A DNA stretch of 13,118 nucleotides from assembly GCA_002762845.1 (NCBI GenBank), contig PCYB01000015.1, positions 1,101 through 14,218 on the forward strand, in the 5' to 3' direction. The notes below the pieces were generated by a model. The model made no database searches. It was given only the letters and a program-made list of their open reading frames with translations, and was not told where the DNA came from. Position numbers and translations under genes: made by a program. Below, piece by piece: positions 1 to 5,729 of this stretch; positions within the stretch are counted from its first letter, which is position 1; each line of letters opens with the position of its first letter. The stretch comes from Candidatus Woesearchaeota archaeon CG10_big_fil_rev_8_21_14_0_10_36_11. GTDB lineage: Archaea; Nanobdellota; Nanobdellia; Woesearchaeales; GW2011-AR9.

Positions 1-2
1 TC

Positions 3-359
3 GGTTTTAAAAGTCAATATTATGGAATGGAAAGAGGAGATAAAACACTTTTTCCAAGTGCAGTATCATTAGAAGGAAGAGTTTACCTTCCAATTCGTAA
101 GGAAAAGTTCCTTGATGGAAGTGGTTCTTGGCAGTTTATATGCAAAGATGGTAGACAATTAGTTTTCTATGGGGTTGTTAGTGAAACTATAGGAGATAAA
201 GAAGAACTGCGATTAATGGAACTCTGCGATTTTGAAACTCGAGCAGGAGACTCACCAGGTCAACCAAAAGGAGAAAATCATGGTGACACCAAAATAGTGA
301 CAGGTATTAGTCCCTATTTAAGTTATGAAAATAAACAATTAAAAGGCCAGTTTATATGA
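3..359 (+). CDS. 3' end of an unrecognised protein (partial at left edge)
   Basis: The reading frame is open from the left edge to a TGA at 357-359, so this is probably the C-terminal part (about 118 residues) of a gene that starts outside the window. An ATG at 27 lies in frame but has no TATA box or ribosome site in view, so I do not treat it as the true start. The visible protein is mixed in charge, with short hydrophobic stretches alternating with glycines (for example GRVYLPIRKEKF and GRQLVFYGVV), which suggests beta strands. The tail is hydrophilic. No catalytic motif, cysteine cluster or membrane segment is visible, and I do not recognise the family. The stop overlaps the ATG of a 17-codon ORF. 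Confidence 0.5.
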   Translation, partial: GFKSQYYGMERGDKTLFPSAVSLEGRVYLPIRKEKFLDGSGSWQFICKDGRQLVFYGVVSETIGDKEELRLMELCDFETRAGDSPGQPKGENHGDTKIVTGISPYLSYENKQLKGQFI

Positions 360-416
360 ACAGAAATGATGCAGAATTAGCATTAACACGACTACGACAA
401 GCACAATAAAGAAAAC

Positions 417-424
417 TTTTAAAA
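417..424 (+). promoter_or_regulatory. TATA box for the coiled-coil/lspA pair
   Basis: TTTTAAAA is centred about 28 bases before the ATG at 449. With the usual archaeal TATA-to-start distance of about 26, transcription would begin at about 447, giving an almost leaderless mRNA. Confidence 0.45.
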
Positions 425-448
425 CCCCAAACAACTTCCTTCTGCACA

Positions 449-817
449 ATGGGAATATTTACTAAATTAAAATTTTGGAAAAGAGATGACGATTTTGGGT
501 TTGAAAACATTGCAAATAAAGAATTTGGTGAAAGTGGTCTTCCACCGTCAGACGACCTTGGTTTAGACAAAAAACCAATGGGAACAGAAGAAACGTCCCC
601 GTTTGATATGCCACCGCAGACGGAACCACGAGAAGTAGCTTTTACACCAAGACCGCCTTTTCAACAAGCAGCTTTTACAAGCTCACCTAATCGGGATTTG
701 GAATTGTTAAGCAGTAAATTGGATACAATAAAAGCACTTCTAACCTCTCTTGATCAACGTGTTGCGAACGTTGAACGGTCTATGGGAGGAACTAAAAAAG
801 AACAACGTTTATGGTAA
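449..817 (+). CDS. Small charged protein with C-terminal coiled coil
   Basis: This is a 122-residue soluble protein. It opens with a short basic amphipathic start (MGIFTKLKFWKR), continues into an acidic, proline- and glycine-rich low-complexity middle (about residues 13-78), and ends in a predicted coiled coil (about 82-112) with heptad-like leucines and isoleucines (DLELLSSKLDTIKALLTSL). From memory, small proteins with this layout recur in Woesearchaeota and related DPANN genomes as hypothetical proteins; I know of no assigned function. The basic tryptophan-containing N-terminus could be a membrane-surface or protein anchor (inference). Its stop codon overlaps the lspA start by 7 bases, so the two are probably translated from one message. 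Confidence 0.75.
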   Translation: MGIFTKLKFWKRDDDFGFENIANKEFGESGLPPSDDLGLDKKPMGTEETSPFDMPPQTEPREVAFTPRPPFQQAAFTSSPNRDLELLSSKLDTIKALLTSLDQRVANVERSMGGTKKEQRLW

Positions 818-1251
818 ATATAAAAGATCGATCGAACATTATGTTTAGTAGTATTGTTTTTATTACAATATGTATTGATCAGTTGTTAAAGTATATTGTC
901 CAATCGACAAATGTGAATATTGGTAATAACTTTATACGAATTCATTTTATCAAAAATACAGGGGCAGGGTTTGGTATTTTACAAAATCAAATGATCTTGC
1001 TTACGATAATTTCATTTATTGTTGCAGTAATCCTTATTTCTCAGTACAAAAGAATATCTAAAGAAAGATTGCCCCAAGTAGTTTTTGCATTATTTTTAGG
1101 AGGAGTACTGGGAAACTTTATTGATCGAGTATCCCGAGGATATGTCGTCGACTTTATCGACCTTTCATTTTGGCCAGTGTTTAACATCGCTGATGCTGCC
1201 ATTACAGTTGCAGTTATTGGTATTATTGTATATTATTGGAAGAAGAAATAA
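811..1251 (+). CDS. lspA: Lipoprotein signal peptidase II (LspA-like)
   Basis: LspA is a membrane aspartic peptidase that cuts prolipoproteins before the lipid-modified cysteine. The 146 residues match the family in length and in all landmarks: a conserved Asp23 in the first membrane segment (IDQLLK), the NTGAGFG motif (49-55), the GNFIDR motif with catalytic Asp105, and FNIAD with catalytic Asp128. There are four hydrophobic segments (about 11-30, 60-78, 90-104 and 123-142) and a short basic C-terminus. The ATG at 811 overlaps the end of the previous gene; an alternative start is Met11 at 841. LspA is typical of bacteria and its archaeal role is not well defined. A probable substrate, the lipoprotein at 9573-11027, lies in the same window. 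Confidence 0.93.
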   Translation: MVNIKDRSNIMFSSIVFITICIDQLLKYIVQSTNVNIGNNFIRIHFIKNTGAGFGILQNQMILLTIISFIVAVILISQYKRISKERLPQVVFALFLGGVLGNFIDRVSRGYVVDFIDLSFWPVFNIADAAITVAVIGIIVYYWKKK

Positions 1252-1258
1252 ACCAACT

Positions 1259-1750
1259 TTAAATCTTTTTTCGCATTTCTATCTTATAATCGAAAAAGTC
1301 CCATTTCTTATAAATTGTATGGGCTATCTCATTATCAGAATATAGTCCCAAAGAAACGTGTCGAATATTCTTTTTTGTAAGCCATTGTATAGATTTTTCC
1401 ATTAGTTTTGAACTAATTCCCATTCCCCTAAACTCTTCTTTTACAAACAAGTCACTAACATACCCTATTTTTTCTATCTTAAAAATGGGAATTTCGTCTT
1501 TGATATATGTAAGAGTAAAACCAACAGGAGAATCATTTATCTCTGCTATATATACGACCCCAATGCCTGATTTTATGTGTTCTTCAACAAATTTTTTGTA
1601 ATTATTTTGTGCTGCTTTCTTTCGAGCAATATAATCTTTAAGAGTTTTATTTTTTTTAATAACAATTTCATCATGATTCTTCATGAACTCTTTCCATAAA
1701 CTAATAATAATACTGAAATTATTTAAACTAGCTTTTCGTATTAATACCAT
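1259..1750 (-). CDS. GNAT-family N-acetyltransferase
   Basis: This is a 163-residue protein with the GNAT fold signature. It has an N-terminal strand-helix start (VLIRKASLNNFSIIISLW), a central strand (VVYIAEINDSPVGFTLTYI, about 65-83), motif A with the acetyl-CoA pyrophosphate loop (VSDLFVKEEFRGMGISSKL, about 98-116) and a motif B-like end (NEIAHTIYKKWDF). The family transfers an acetyl group from acetyl-CoA to an amine. The substrate cannot be read from sequence; a small molecule or a protein N-terminus is possible. It converges on lspA with a 7-base gap. A TATA box about 27 bases upstream implies a leaderless mRNA beginning at the ATG. Confidence 0.88.
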   Translation of the reverse strand: MVLIRKASLNNFSIIISLWKEFMKNHDEIVIKKNKTLKDYIARKKAAQNNYKKFVEEHIKSGIGVVYIAEINDSPVGFTLTYIKDEIPIFKIEKIGYVSDLFVKEEFRGMGISSKLMEKSIQWLTKKNIRHVSLGLYSDNEIAHTIYKKWDFFDYKIEMRKKI

Positions 1751-1773
1751 ATAAGAAATTGAAAACTTATCTC

Positions 1774-1780
1774 TATAAAA
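1774..1780 (-). promoter_or_regulatory. TATA box for the GNAT gene
   Basis: On the minus strand TTTTATAG is centred about 27 bases before the ATG at 1750. This predicts transcription starting at or next to the A of the start codon. Confidence 0.5.
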
Positions 1781-1786
1781 ATCTTC

Positions 1787-2416
1787 TTATTCAATACAAC
1801 TATGTGCCCGGTACCCTTTCTCCCACGCATCTTCTTTTTTTGTGAACCATACATAACTCCCTTTCGCAATTCGTTTTGCCCACTCACATTTTGGTACATG
1901 ATACACTTTGCCGTTTTTACTTGCAACAAACTTTCCCGGGGAGTATTCAGTTTTTGATTTTGGTGTACCCGTTATCTTTTGTGGAGGTGGCACATCAAAA
2001 ACCATACTATGTGGCTCTTGTTCTTTAACAGGAAGTTCTTTCTTAGGTTTTTGTTGTTGAGAAGAAGACTTTTCTTTTTTTTCCAGTTCTTTTGTTTCTT
2101 TTTTTGGAACTGAAAGTAAAAATCCAACAAGCGCAGCAATGAGTAGTATCATATACAACAAATCTGTAAAGAACCAAATCAAAAGAAAGTTAATAATGTA
2201 CAACAAGAACACACAAAAAAGAACTCTCTCTCCCCACTGCGCGGAATATCCTACAAATCCAGCAAAACCAAGTACTACCAAAGCAACGAAACCTACAAGT
2301 TCTAATGTAAACATTGTACCTGAAAAGGGGATAAAGACGCTTAAAAAACCAAAAAGAAGAATTACCAAAAGTATTGCATAAAAAAATAATTTCGCTTTAC
2401 TTTTTGTGCTTGACAT
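1787..2416 (-). CDS. Membrane protein with C-terminal Ada-like Cys/His domain
   Basis: This is a 209-residue protein in two halves. Residues 9-102 hold four strongly hydrophobic segments (about 9-30, 35-57, 64-82 and 86-102). A lysine/glutamate/glutamine-rich linker (104-160) leads to a small domain at 161-209. That domain has the pattern KFVASKNGKVYHVPKCEWA, an aromatic strand (YVWF) and a terminal AHSC, with His173, Cys177, His205 and Cys207 as candidate zinc ligands. This resembles the metal-binding module of Ada (PF02805-like), also found as a stand-alone cap on membrane proteins and nucleases. The topology would place the domain in the cytoplasm if the N-terminus is inside (inference). 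No methyltransferase domain is present, so repair of alkylated DNA is not implied. The cargo or partner is unknown. Confidence 0.8.
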   Translation of the reverse strand: MSSTKSKAKLFFYAILLVILLFGFLSVFIPFSGTMFTLELVGFVALVVLGFAGFVGYSAQWGERVLFCVFLLYIINFLLIWFFTDLLYMILLIAALVGFLLSVPKKETKELEKKEKSSSQQQKPKKELPVKEQEPHSMVFDVPPPQKITGTPKSKTEYSPGKFVASKNGKVYHVPKCEWAKRIAKGSYVWFTKKEDAWEKGYRAHSCIE

Positions 2417-2437
2417 AGAAAAGAAACAACAAAAAAC

Positions 2438-2447
2438 AATATATAAG
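2438..2447 (-). promoter_or_regulatory. TATA box for the Ada-like membrane protein
   Basis: The minus-strand sequence CTTATATATT is centred 26 bases before the ATG at 2416, predicting a leaderless transcript. Confidence 0.6.
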
Positions 2448-2485
2448 TATTTCTATCTCCGAGTAGTTATTCCAAAACATGACTA

Positions 2486-2809
2486 TTAGAATTCGTCTTC
2501 AATATTTTTCAAATATCCTTTCCTACGAAGGAACGCGACTTCTGCTTTACTACGATATTTGTGGATAATGTCGCCTTTGTCGTTACCACCTAATTCCCAT
2601 GGTTCAATAACCACAACATCATCTTCCCGCACCCATAATGCACGACGTAATCTTCCAGGAATTCGACATATTCGTTCACGCCCATCTAAACAAAAAACCC
2701 GCATCCTGCTTCCACCAAGCCGCTGTTTCACGATACCAAGCACTTCTTTCTCTCGTGGAATTCTCACACGAATAAGTGTCGGTTCTTCGGGTTGTGATGG
2801 TTTTGTCAT
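2486..2809 (-). CDS. Translation initiation factor aIF1A
   Basis: aIF1A binds the A site of the small ribosomal subunit and assists start-codon selection. From the chosen start the protein is 107 residues. It carries the family OB-fold: VLGIVKQRLGGSRMRVFC, then DGRERICRIPGR and LRRALWVREDDVVVIEPWEL, followed by the basic helix of the C-terminal part (KGDIIHKYRSKAEVAFLRRKGYL). These are diagnostic for archaeal/eukaryotic IF1A rather than bacterial IF1. I chose the ATG at 2809 (MTKPSQ) over the ATG at 2818 because the TATA box at 2834-2843 predicts transcription from about 2812, after the first ATG. It is monocistronic and strong evidence that the DNA is archaeal. Confidence 0.96.
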   Translation of the reverse strand: MTKPSQPEEPTLIRVRIPREKEVLGIVKQRLGGSRMRVFCLDGRERICRIPGRLRRALWVREDDVVVIEPWELGGNDKGDIIHKYRSKAEVAFLRRKGYLKNIEDEF

Positions 2810-2833
2810 TGTTATCATAAAATCAAGACACTC

Positions 2834-2843
2834 TTTATAAAAG
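2834..2843 (-). promoter_or_regulatory. TATA box for aIF1A
   Basis: On the minus strand CTTTTATAAA is centred near 2838. A start site 26 bases on (about 2812) favours translation from the ATG at 2809. Confidence 0.55.
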
Positions 2844-2870
2844 TTTGTACAATGTTTCCATCTTGGAAAA

Positions 2871-2879
2871 ACATATAAA
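2871..2879 (+). promoter_or_regulatory. TATA box for the PD-(D/E)XK nuclease gene
   Basis: ACATATAAA predicts a transcript start near 2901 and a leader of about 24 bases before the ATG at 2925. That leader contains a six-codon upstream ORF (2911-2931). Confidence 0.5.
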
Positions 2880-2924
2880 GAGAAAGCTTTCCCTTCTTAA
2901 AAAAAGAGAAATGGTAAAAGGTAT

Positions 2925-3746
2925 ATGGTAAAAAGAGTTGAATCACCGTCATCTATTAACACGTTTAAACAGTGTAAACGAAAATATTATTACAGTTATA
3001 TTGAGAAACTTCCCAGCGTTCCAAACATCCATCAAGTGCGCGGTAACATGGTACATTCCGTTTTAGAAAATTTTTATGACGTTGATACAACAGGCTTTAC
3101 AGAGGAAAACTACCCATTAAAATGTAAAGAGATTATTCAGACGTTAGCTCTCCATTATTGGAAACAGTACGAACCAAAACTGAAAGAATTGCATCTTAGT
3201 AAAGACAATGAGATGTTTTATTTTGAAGAATCTATGCTTATGATCATGAATTGGGTGAACCATTTTATTGATGATATGAGAAAGGTAATGGAAAAACACA
3301 ACATATCTTGTCAAGAAGCGTTCAATAAACTCACACCGATACGAGAACAAAAATTCATGTCAGAGAAGCATTCAATTCGAGGTTTTATTGATGCGGTCCA
3401 CCATATTGATGATGAAGTACATATTATTGATTATAAAACTAACGCACAGTTTGAAATGAAAGAGAGTATAAAATTACAACTTGCAATTTATTCTTTATTA
3501 TATGAAGAGTTACATGGAAAAATGCCGCACAAAGTTGGAATTTTTTTCTTGCGGAATAAACTTAAGATAATGAATGTTGATAAAGAACTGATACAATTGG
3601 CAAAACGAGAAATTGAATTGATACATGCTCATACATCCCTAACAGAACAGAAAAAAGATTATCCCAGAACAATTACAGGTTTATGTAAATGGTCAACGGG
3701 GAAGTGTGATTATTATGATACATGTGAACCTCATAGCACCACATAA
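2925..3746 (+). CDS. RecB/Cas4-like PD-(D/E)XK nuclease with probable iron-sulfur cluster
   Basis: This 273-residue protein belongs to the PDDEXK_1 (Cas4/AddB/RecB nuclease) superfamily. The N-terminus has SPSSINTFKQCKRKYYYSY with Cys17. Next come RGNMVHSVLE with the conserved Gly/His pair (Gly40, His44), the active-site core RGFIDAV (Asp156) and HIIDYKT (Asp169, Lys171), and the QLAIYSLL helix with Gln185. The tail has Cys254, Cys261 and Cys267, which with Cys17 form the four-cysteine layout used to hold a [4Fe-4S] cluster in Cas4, AddB and Dna2. It probably cuts single-stranded DNA ends (family knowledge). There is no helicase domain and no cas1/cas2 nearby, so it is a stand-alone nuclease for repair or recombination (inference). 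Confidence 0.9.
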   Translation: MVKRVESPSSINTFKQCKRKYYYSYIEKLPSVPNIHQVRGNMVHSVLENFYDVDTTGFTEENYPLKCKEIIQTLALHYWKQYEPKLKELHLSKDNEMFYFEESMLMIMNWVNHFIDDMRKVMEKHNISCQEAFNKLTPIREQKFMSEKHSIRGFIDAVHHIDDEVHIIDYKTNAQFEMKESIKLQLAIYSLLYEELHGKMPHKVGIFFLRNKLKIMNVDKELIQLAKREIELIHAHTSLTEQKKDYPRTITGLCKWSTGKCDYYDTCEPHSTT

Positions 3747-3799
3747 CACTTACACACGAGACTCACACGGTGACAGATTTTAACATTAATTACAAGAAC

Positions 3800-4696
3800 T
3801 TAACTAATAGCCTGCATACTCATCCTGATAATTTCTTGATATATCCCAACATGTTCCAAAACGAACGTTTCTATAATTGCGCCTAAGAGTAAAAAAAGCA
3901 GTGCAAACAATAACAGATAAAGGTTAAATCCAAACACTTCCAGGAATCTATGCGATGCAAATTTCTCCAGCACAACATCTTTTGAAATGACAGCGCCCGA
4001 AATTGCTGCAAGGAAATATGAAATTGCTTCAACAATCATGTGTGGAAATACAACTAACATGATAAGACCAAATAGATAAAACGCGTTCTGACCGGAGAAG
4101 AGAGCCGCACTTTTTGCAGTTATGCCAAATATCGCTCCCCAAACGGATGCGTTCCATGTTATTAAGAATATTGCACCATCTCCTGTGAGCAATGCCATTA
4201 TAAAACATGCTAAGAGGACTAAAAAATTGTTACTTAACAAACCATAAAATAAACTACTAGAAAAAATGCCACCAGCGATCGCTTGACCTGAAACTGCTTG
4301 ACCAGCAAACCCTTGGCCGAAACGTATTTCTAACTGTTCTCTGAACAATGTATTCGATTGCATCTGTGGCATAACCATTGTTCCAATAGAGTAAACAAGA
4401 AGGATTCCTAAGAAAAGGAAAATGTATATCCGGACAACTCCAATGTCAGCTTTCCACAGTGAACGAAAGGAAACTTTTTGTTCTATACTTTCTTGTCGTT
4501 CTTCTATGGAAAATATCTTGTACAATTCTGGTAATAACAATAACGAAGTGAATGCAACCGCAACTAATGCGGGATCGCCTGGAAAAAGGATGGATGCAAG
4601 GAGTACCCCAACTATAGAATACCCAACTCCTAAAAGAAACGAATATCTTCCTTTTTTCTCTAACCAGTTTTCAGGAAAAACGTGTTCTAGGACCAT
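3800..4696 (-). CDS. SpoIIM/DUF95-family multipass membrane protein
   Basis: This is a 298-residue integral membrane protein. It has two N-terminal membrane segments just after the start, a cytoplasmic stretch rich in Glu/Arg/Ser, and then several long hydrophobic helices up to the C-terminus. The central LTGDGAIFLITWNASVWG and FPHMIVEAISYFLAA match the pattern I associate with the stage II sporulation protein M (DUF95) family, which is widespread in archaea with unknown function. I chose the ATG at 4696 instead of a TTG at 4720: the TATA box at 4735-4743 predicts transcription from about 4713, and a strong Shine-Dalgarno site sits at 4703-4710, so the TTG would lie outside the mRNA. It is divergent from htpX and shares the intergenic region with it. 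Confidence 0.82.
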   Translation of the reverse strand: MVLEHVFPENWLEKKGRYSFLLGVGYSIVGVLLASILFPGDPALVAVAFTSLLLLPELYKIFSIEERQESIEQKVSFRSLWKADIGVVRIYIFLFLGILLVYSIGTMVMPQMQSNTLFREQLEIRFGQGFAGQAVSGQAIAGGIFSSSLFYGLLSNNFLVLLACFIMALLTGDGAIFLITWNASVWGAIFGITAKSAALFSGQNAFYLFGLIMLVVFPHMIVEAISYFLAAISGAVISKDVVLEKFASHRFLEVFGFNLYLLLFALLFLLLGAIIETFVLEHVGIYQEIIRMSMQAIS

Positions 4697-4702
4697 GCAT
4701 CT

Positions 4703-4710
4703 ATCACCTC
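4703..4710 (-). promoter_or_regulatory. Shine-Dalgarno site deciding the SpoIIM-like start
   Basis: GAGGTGAT on the minus strand stands six bases before the ATG at 4696. It is one of only two strong ribosome binding sites noticed in the window and rules against the upstream TTG start. Confidence 0.7.
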
Positions 4711-4734
4711 TTACGTCCAAGGATTATTTTTTTG

Positions 4735-4743
4735 TTTATATAA
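4735..4743 (-). promoter_or_regulatory. TATA box for the SpoIIM-like gene
   Basis: TTATATAAA on the minus strand predicts a start near 4713, giving a 17-base leader that contains the Shine-Dalgarno site. Confidence 0.6.
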
Positions 4744-4772
4744 TTTGCTGTCATCATCATATTATCATAACA

Positions 4773-4780
4773 TTTTTAAA
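4773..4780 (+). promoter_or_regulatory. TATA-like box for htpX
   Basis: TTTTTAAA is centred 26 bases before the htpX ATG at 4803, implying a leaderless mRNA. Confidence 0.45.
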
Positions 4781-4802
4781 CAAGAAGACATAAAATATAA
4801 TT

Positions 4803-5657
4803 ATGGTGCAAAACCAAGTTAAAACGGTTGTATTACTAACACTTCTAGCTCTTGTCTTAATGTTTATTGGCCGCCTTATTGGTGGCGTAAATGGTATGTT
4901 TATCGCATTAGTTTTTGCAGGAGGAATTAATTTTGTATCGTACTGGTGGTCAGATAAGATTGTCCTTAAAATTTATAAAGCGAAAGAAGCTGACAGAAAT
5001 GAATATTCCGAATTGTATTCAATGGTTGATGAAGTACGTCATTCTGCAACATTGCCTATGCCAAAAGTGTACATTATTAGCACCTCGCAAGCAAATGCGT
5101 TTGCAACAGGAAGAAACCCAAAACATGCAGCCGTTGCTGTTACTACAGGAATAGTTAGTATCCTGAACAAGAATGAATTGAAAGGAGTTCTTGCACACGA
5201 ACTTTCTCACATTAAAAATAGAGACATTTTAATTTCAACTATTGCTGCAACTATTGCAGCAGTTATTTCGTACGTTGCAATGATGGCACGATGGTCGGCC
5301 ATTTTTGGTGGATTCGGTGGAAGAGATGGAGATAACAATGTCTTAGAACTAATAGTTCTTGCAATTGTTGCGCCGATTATGGCAATAATTATTCAAATGG
5401 CAATTTCTCGATCGCGGGAATTTCTTGCTGACGAAACCGGTGCGAAGTTGGTACGAGACCCGTTCTCGTTAGCATCCGCGTTAGAAAAGATTCATCATAA
5501 CATCACAAAGAATCCATTTAAAAAAATGGGAACAACGGAAGCGACTGCACACATGTTTATTTCAAACCCATTTCGAGGCAAAAGCTTTTTAAATTTGTTC
5601 AGTACTCATCCGCCAATGGAAGCAAGGGTGAAACGTTTACGAGCAATGAGATTGTGA
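4803..5657 (+). CDS. htpX: Membrane zinc metalloprotease HtpX (M48)
   Basis: HtpX is an integral membrane protease of family M48 that degrades damaged membrane proteins. The 284 residues carry two N-terminal membrane segments (about 7-24 and 30-48), the zinc-binding AHELSH motif (His132, Glu133, His136) followed by IKNRD, two further hydrophobic segments (about 142-162 and 179-200), and the SREFLADE motif whose Glu206 is the likely third zinc ligand. The C-terminal FSTHPPMEARVKRL is typical of the family. Length and motif order are normal, so the enzyme should be active. It precedes the sigma factor on the same strand with a 72-base gap. In bacteria htpX is often a stress gene, which makes the pairing suggestive but not proof of a link. 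Confidence 0.96.
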   Translation: MVQNQVKTVVLLTLLALVLMFIGRLIGGVNGMFIALVFAGGINFVSYWWSDKIVLKIYKAKEADRNEYSELYSMVDEVRHSATLPMPKVYIISTSQANAFATGRNPKHAAVAVTTGIVSILNKNELKGVLAHELSHIKNRDILISTIAATIAAVISYVAMMARWSAIFGGFGGRDGDNNVLELIVLAIVAPIMAIIIQMAISRSREFLADETGAKLVRDPFSLASALEKIHHNITKNPFKKMGTTEATAHMFISNPFRGKSFLNLFSTHPPMEARVKRLRAMRL

Positions 5658-5689
5658 TTGTAATGATGTTTTTGTTAAGGTGATGCATG

Positions 5690-5698
5690 TTTAATATA
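5690..5698 (+). promoter_or_regulatory. TATA box for the sigma-factor gene
   Basis: TTTAATATA predicts transcription from about 5720 and a leader of about 10 bases before the ATG at 5730, without a Shine-Dalgarno site. A weak bacterial-style promoter (TTGTTA at 5672, 17-base spacer, TATAGA at 5695) overlaps the same bases. Confidence 0.45.
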
Positions 5699-5729
5699 GA
5701 TGCAATAACCAAAATTATGTTGATTACCC

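Noticed and set aside
352..570. 72-codon minus-strand ORF
   Set aside because: It is largely antisense to the coiled-coil gene, with no promoter or recognisable product.
2410..2447. Bacterial-type promoter starting with TTGACA
   Set aside because: The -35-like hexamer is perfect, but the nearest AT-rich hexamer is more than 20 bases away and the direction points into the 3' end of aIF1A.
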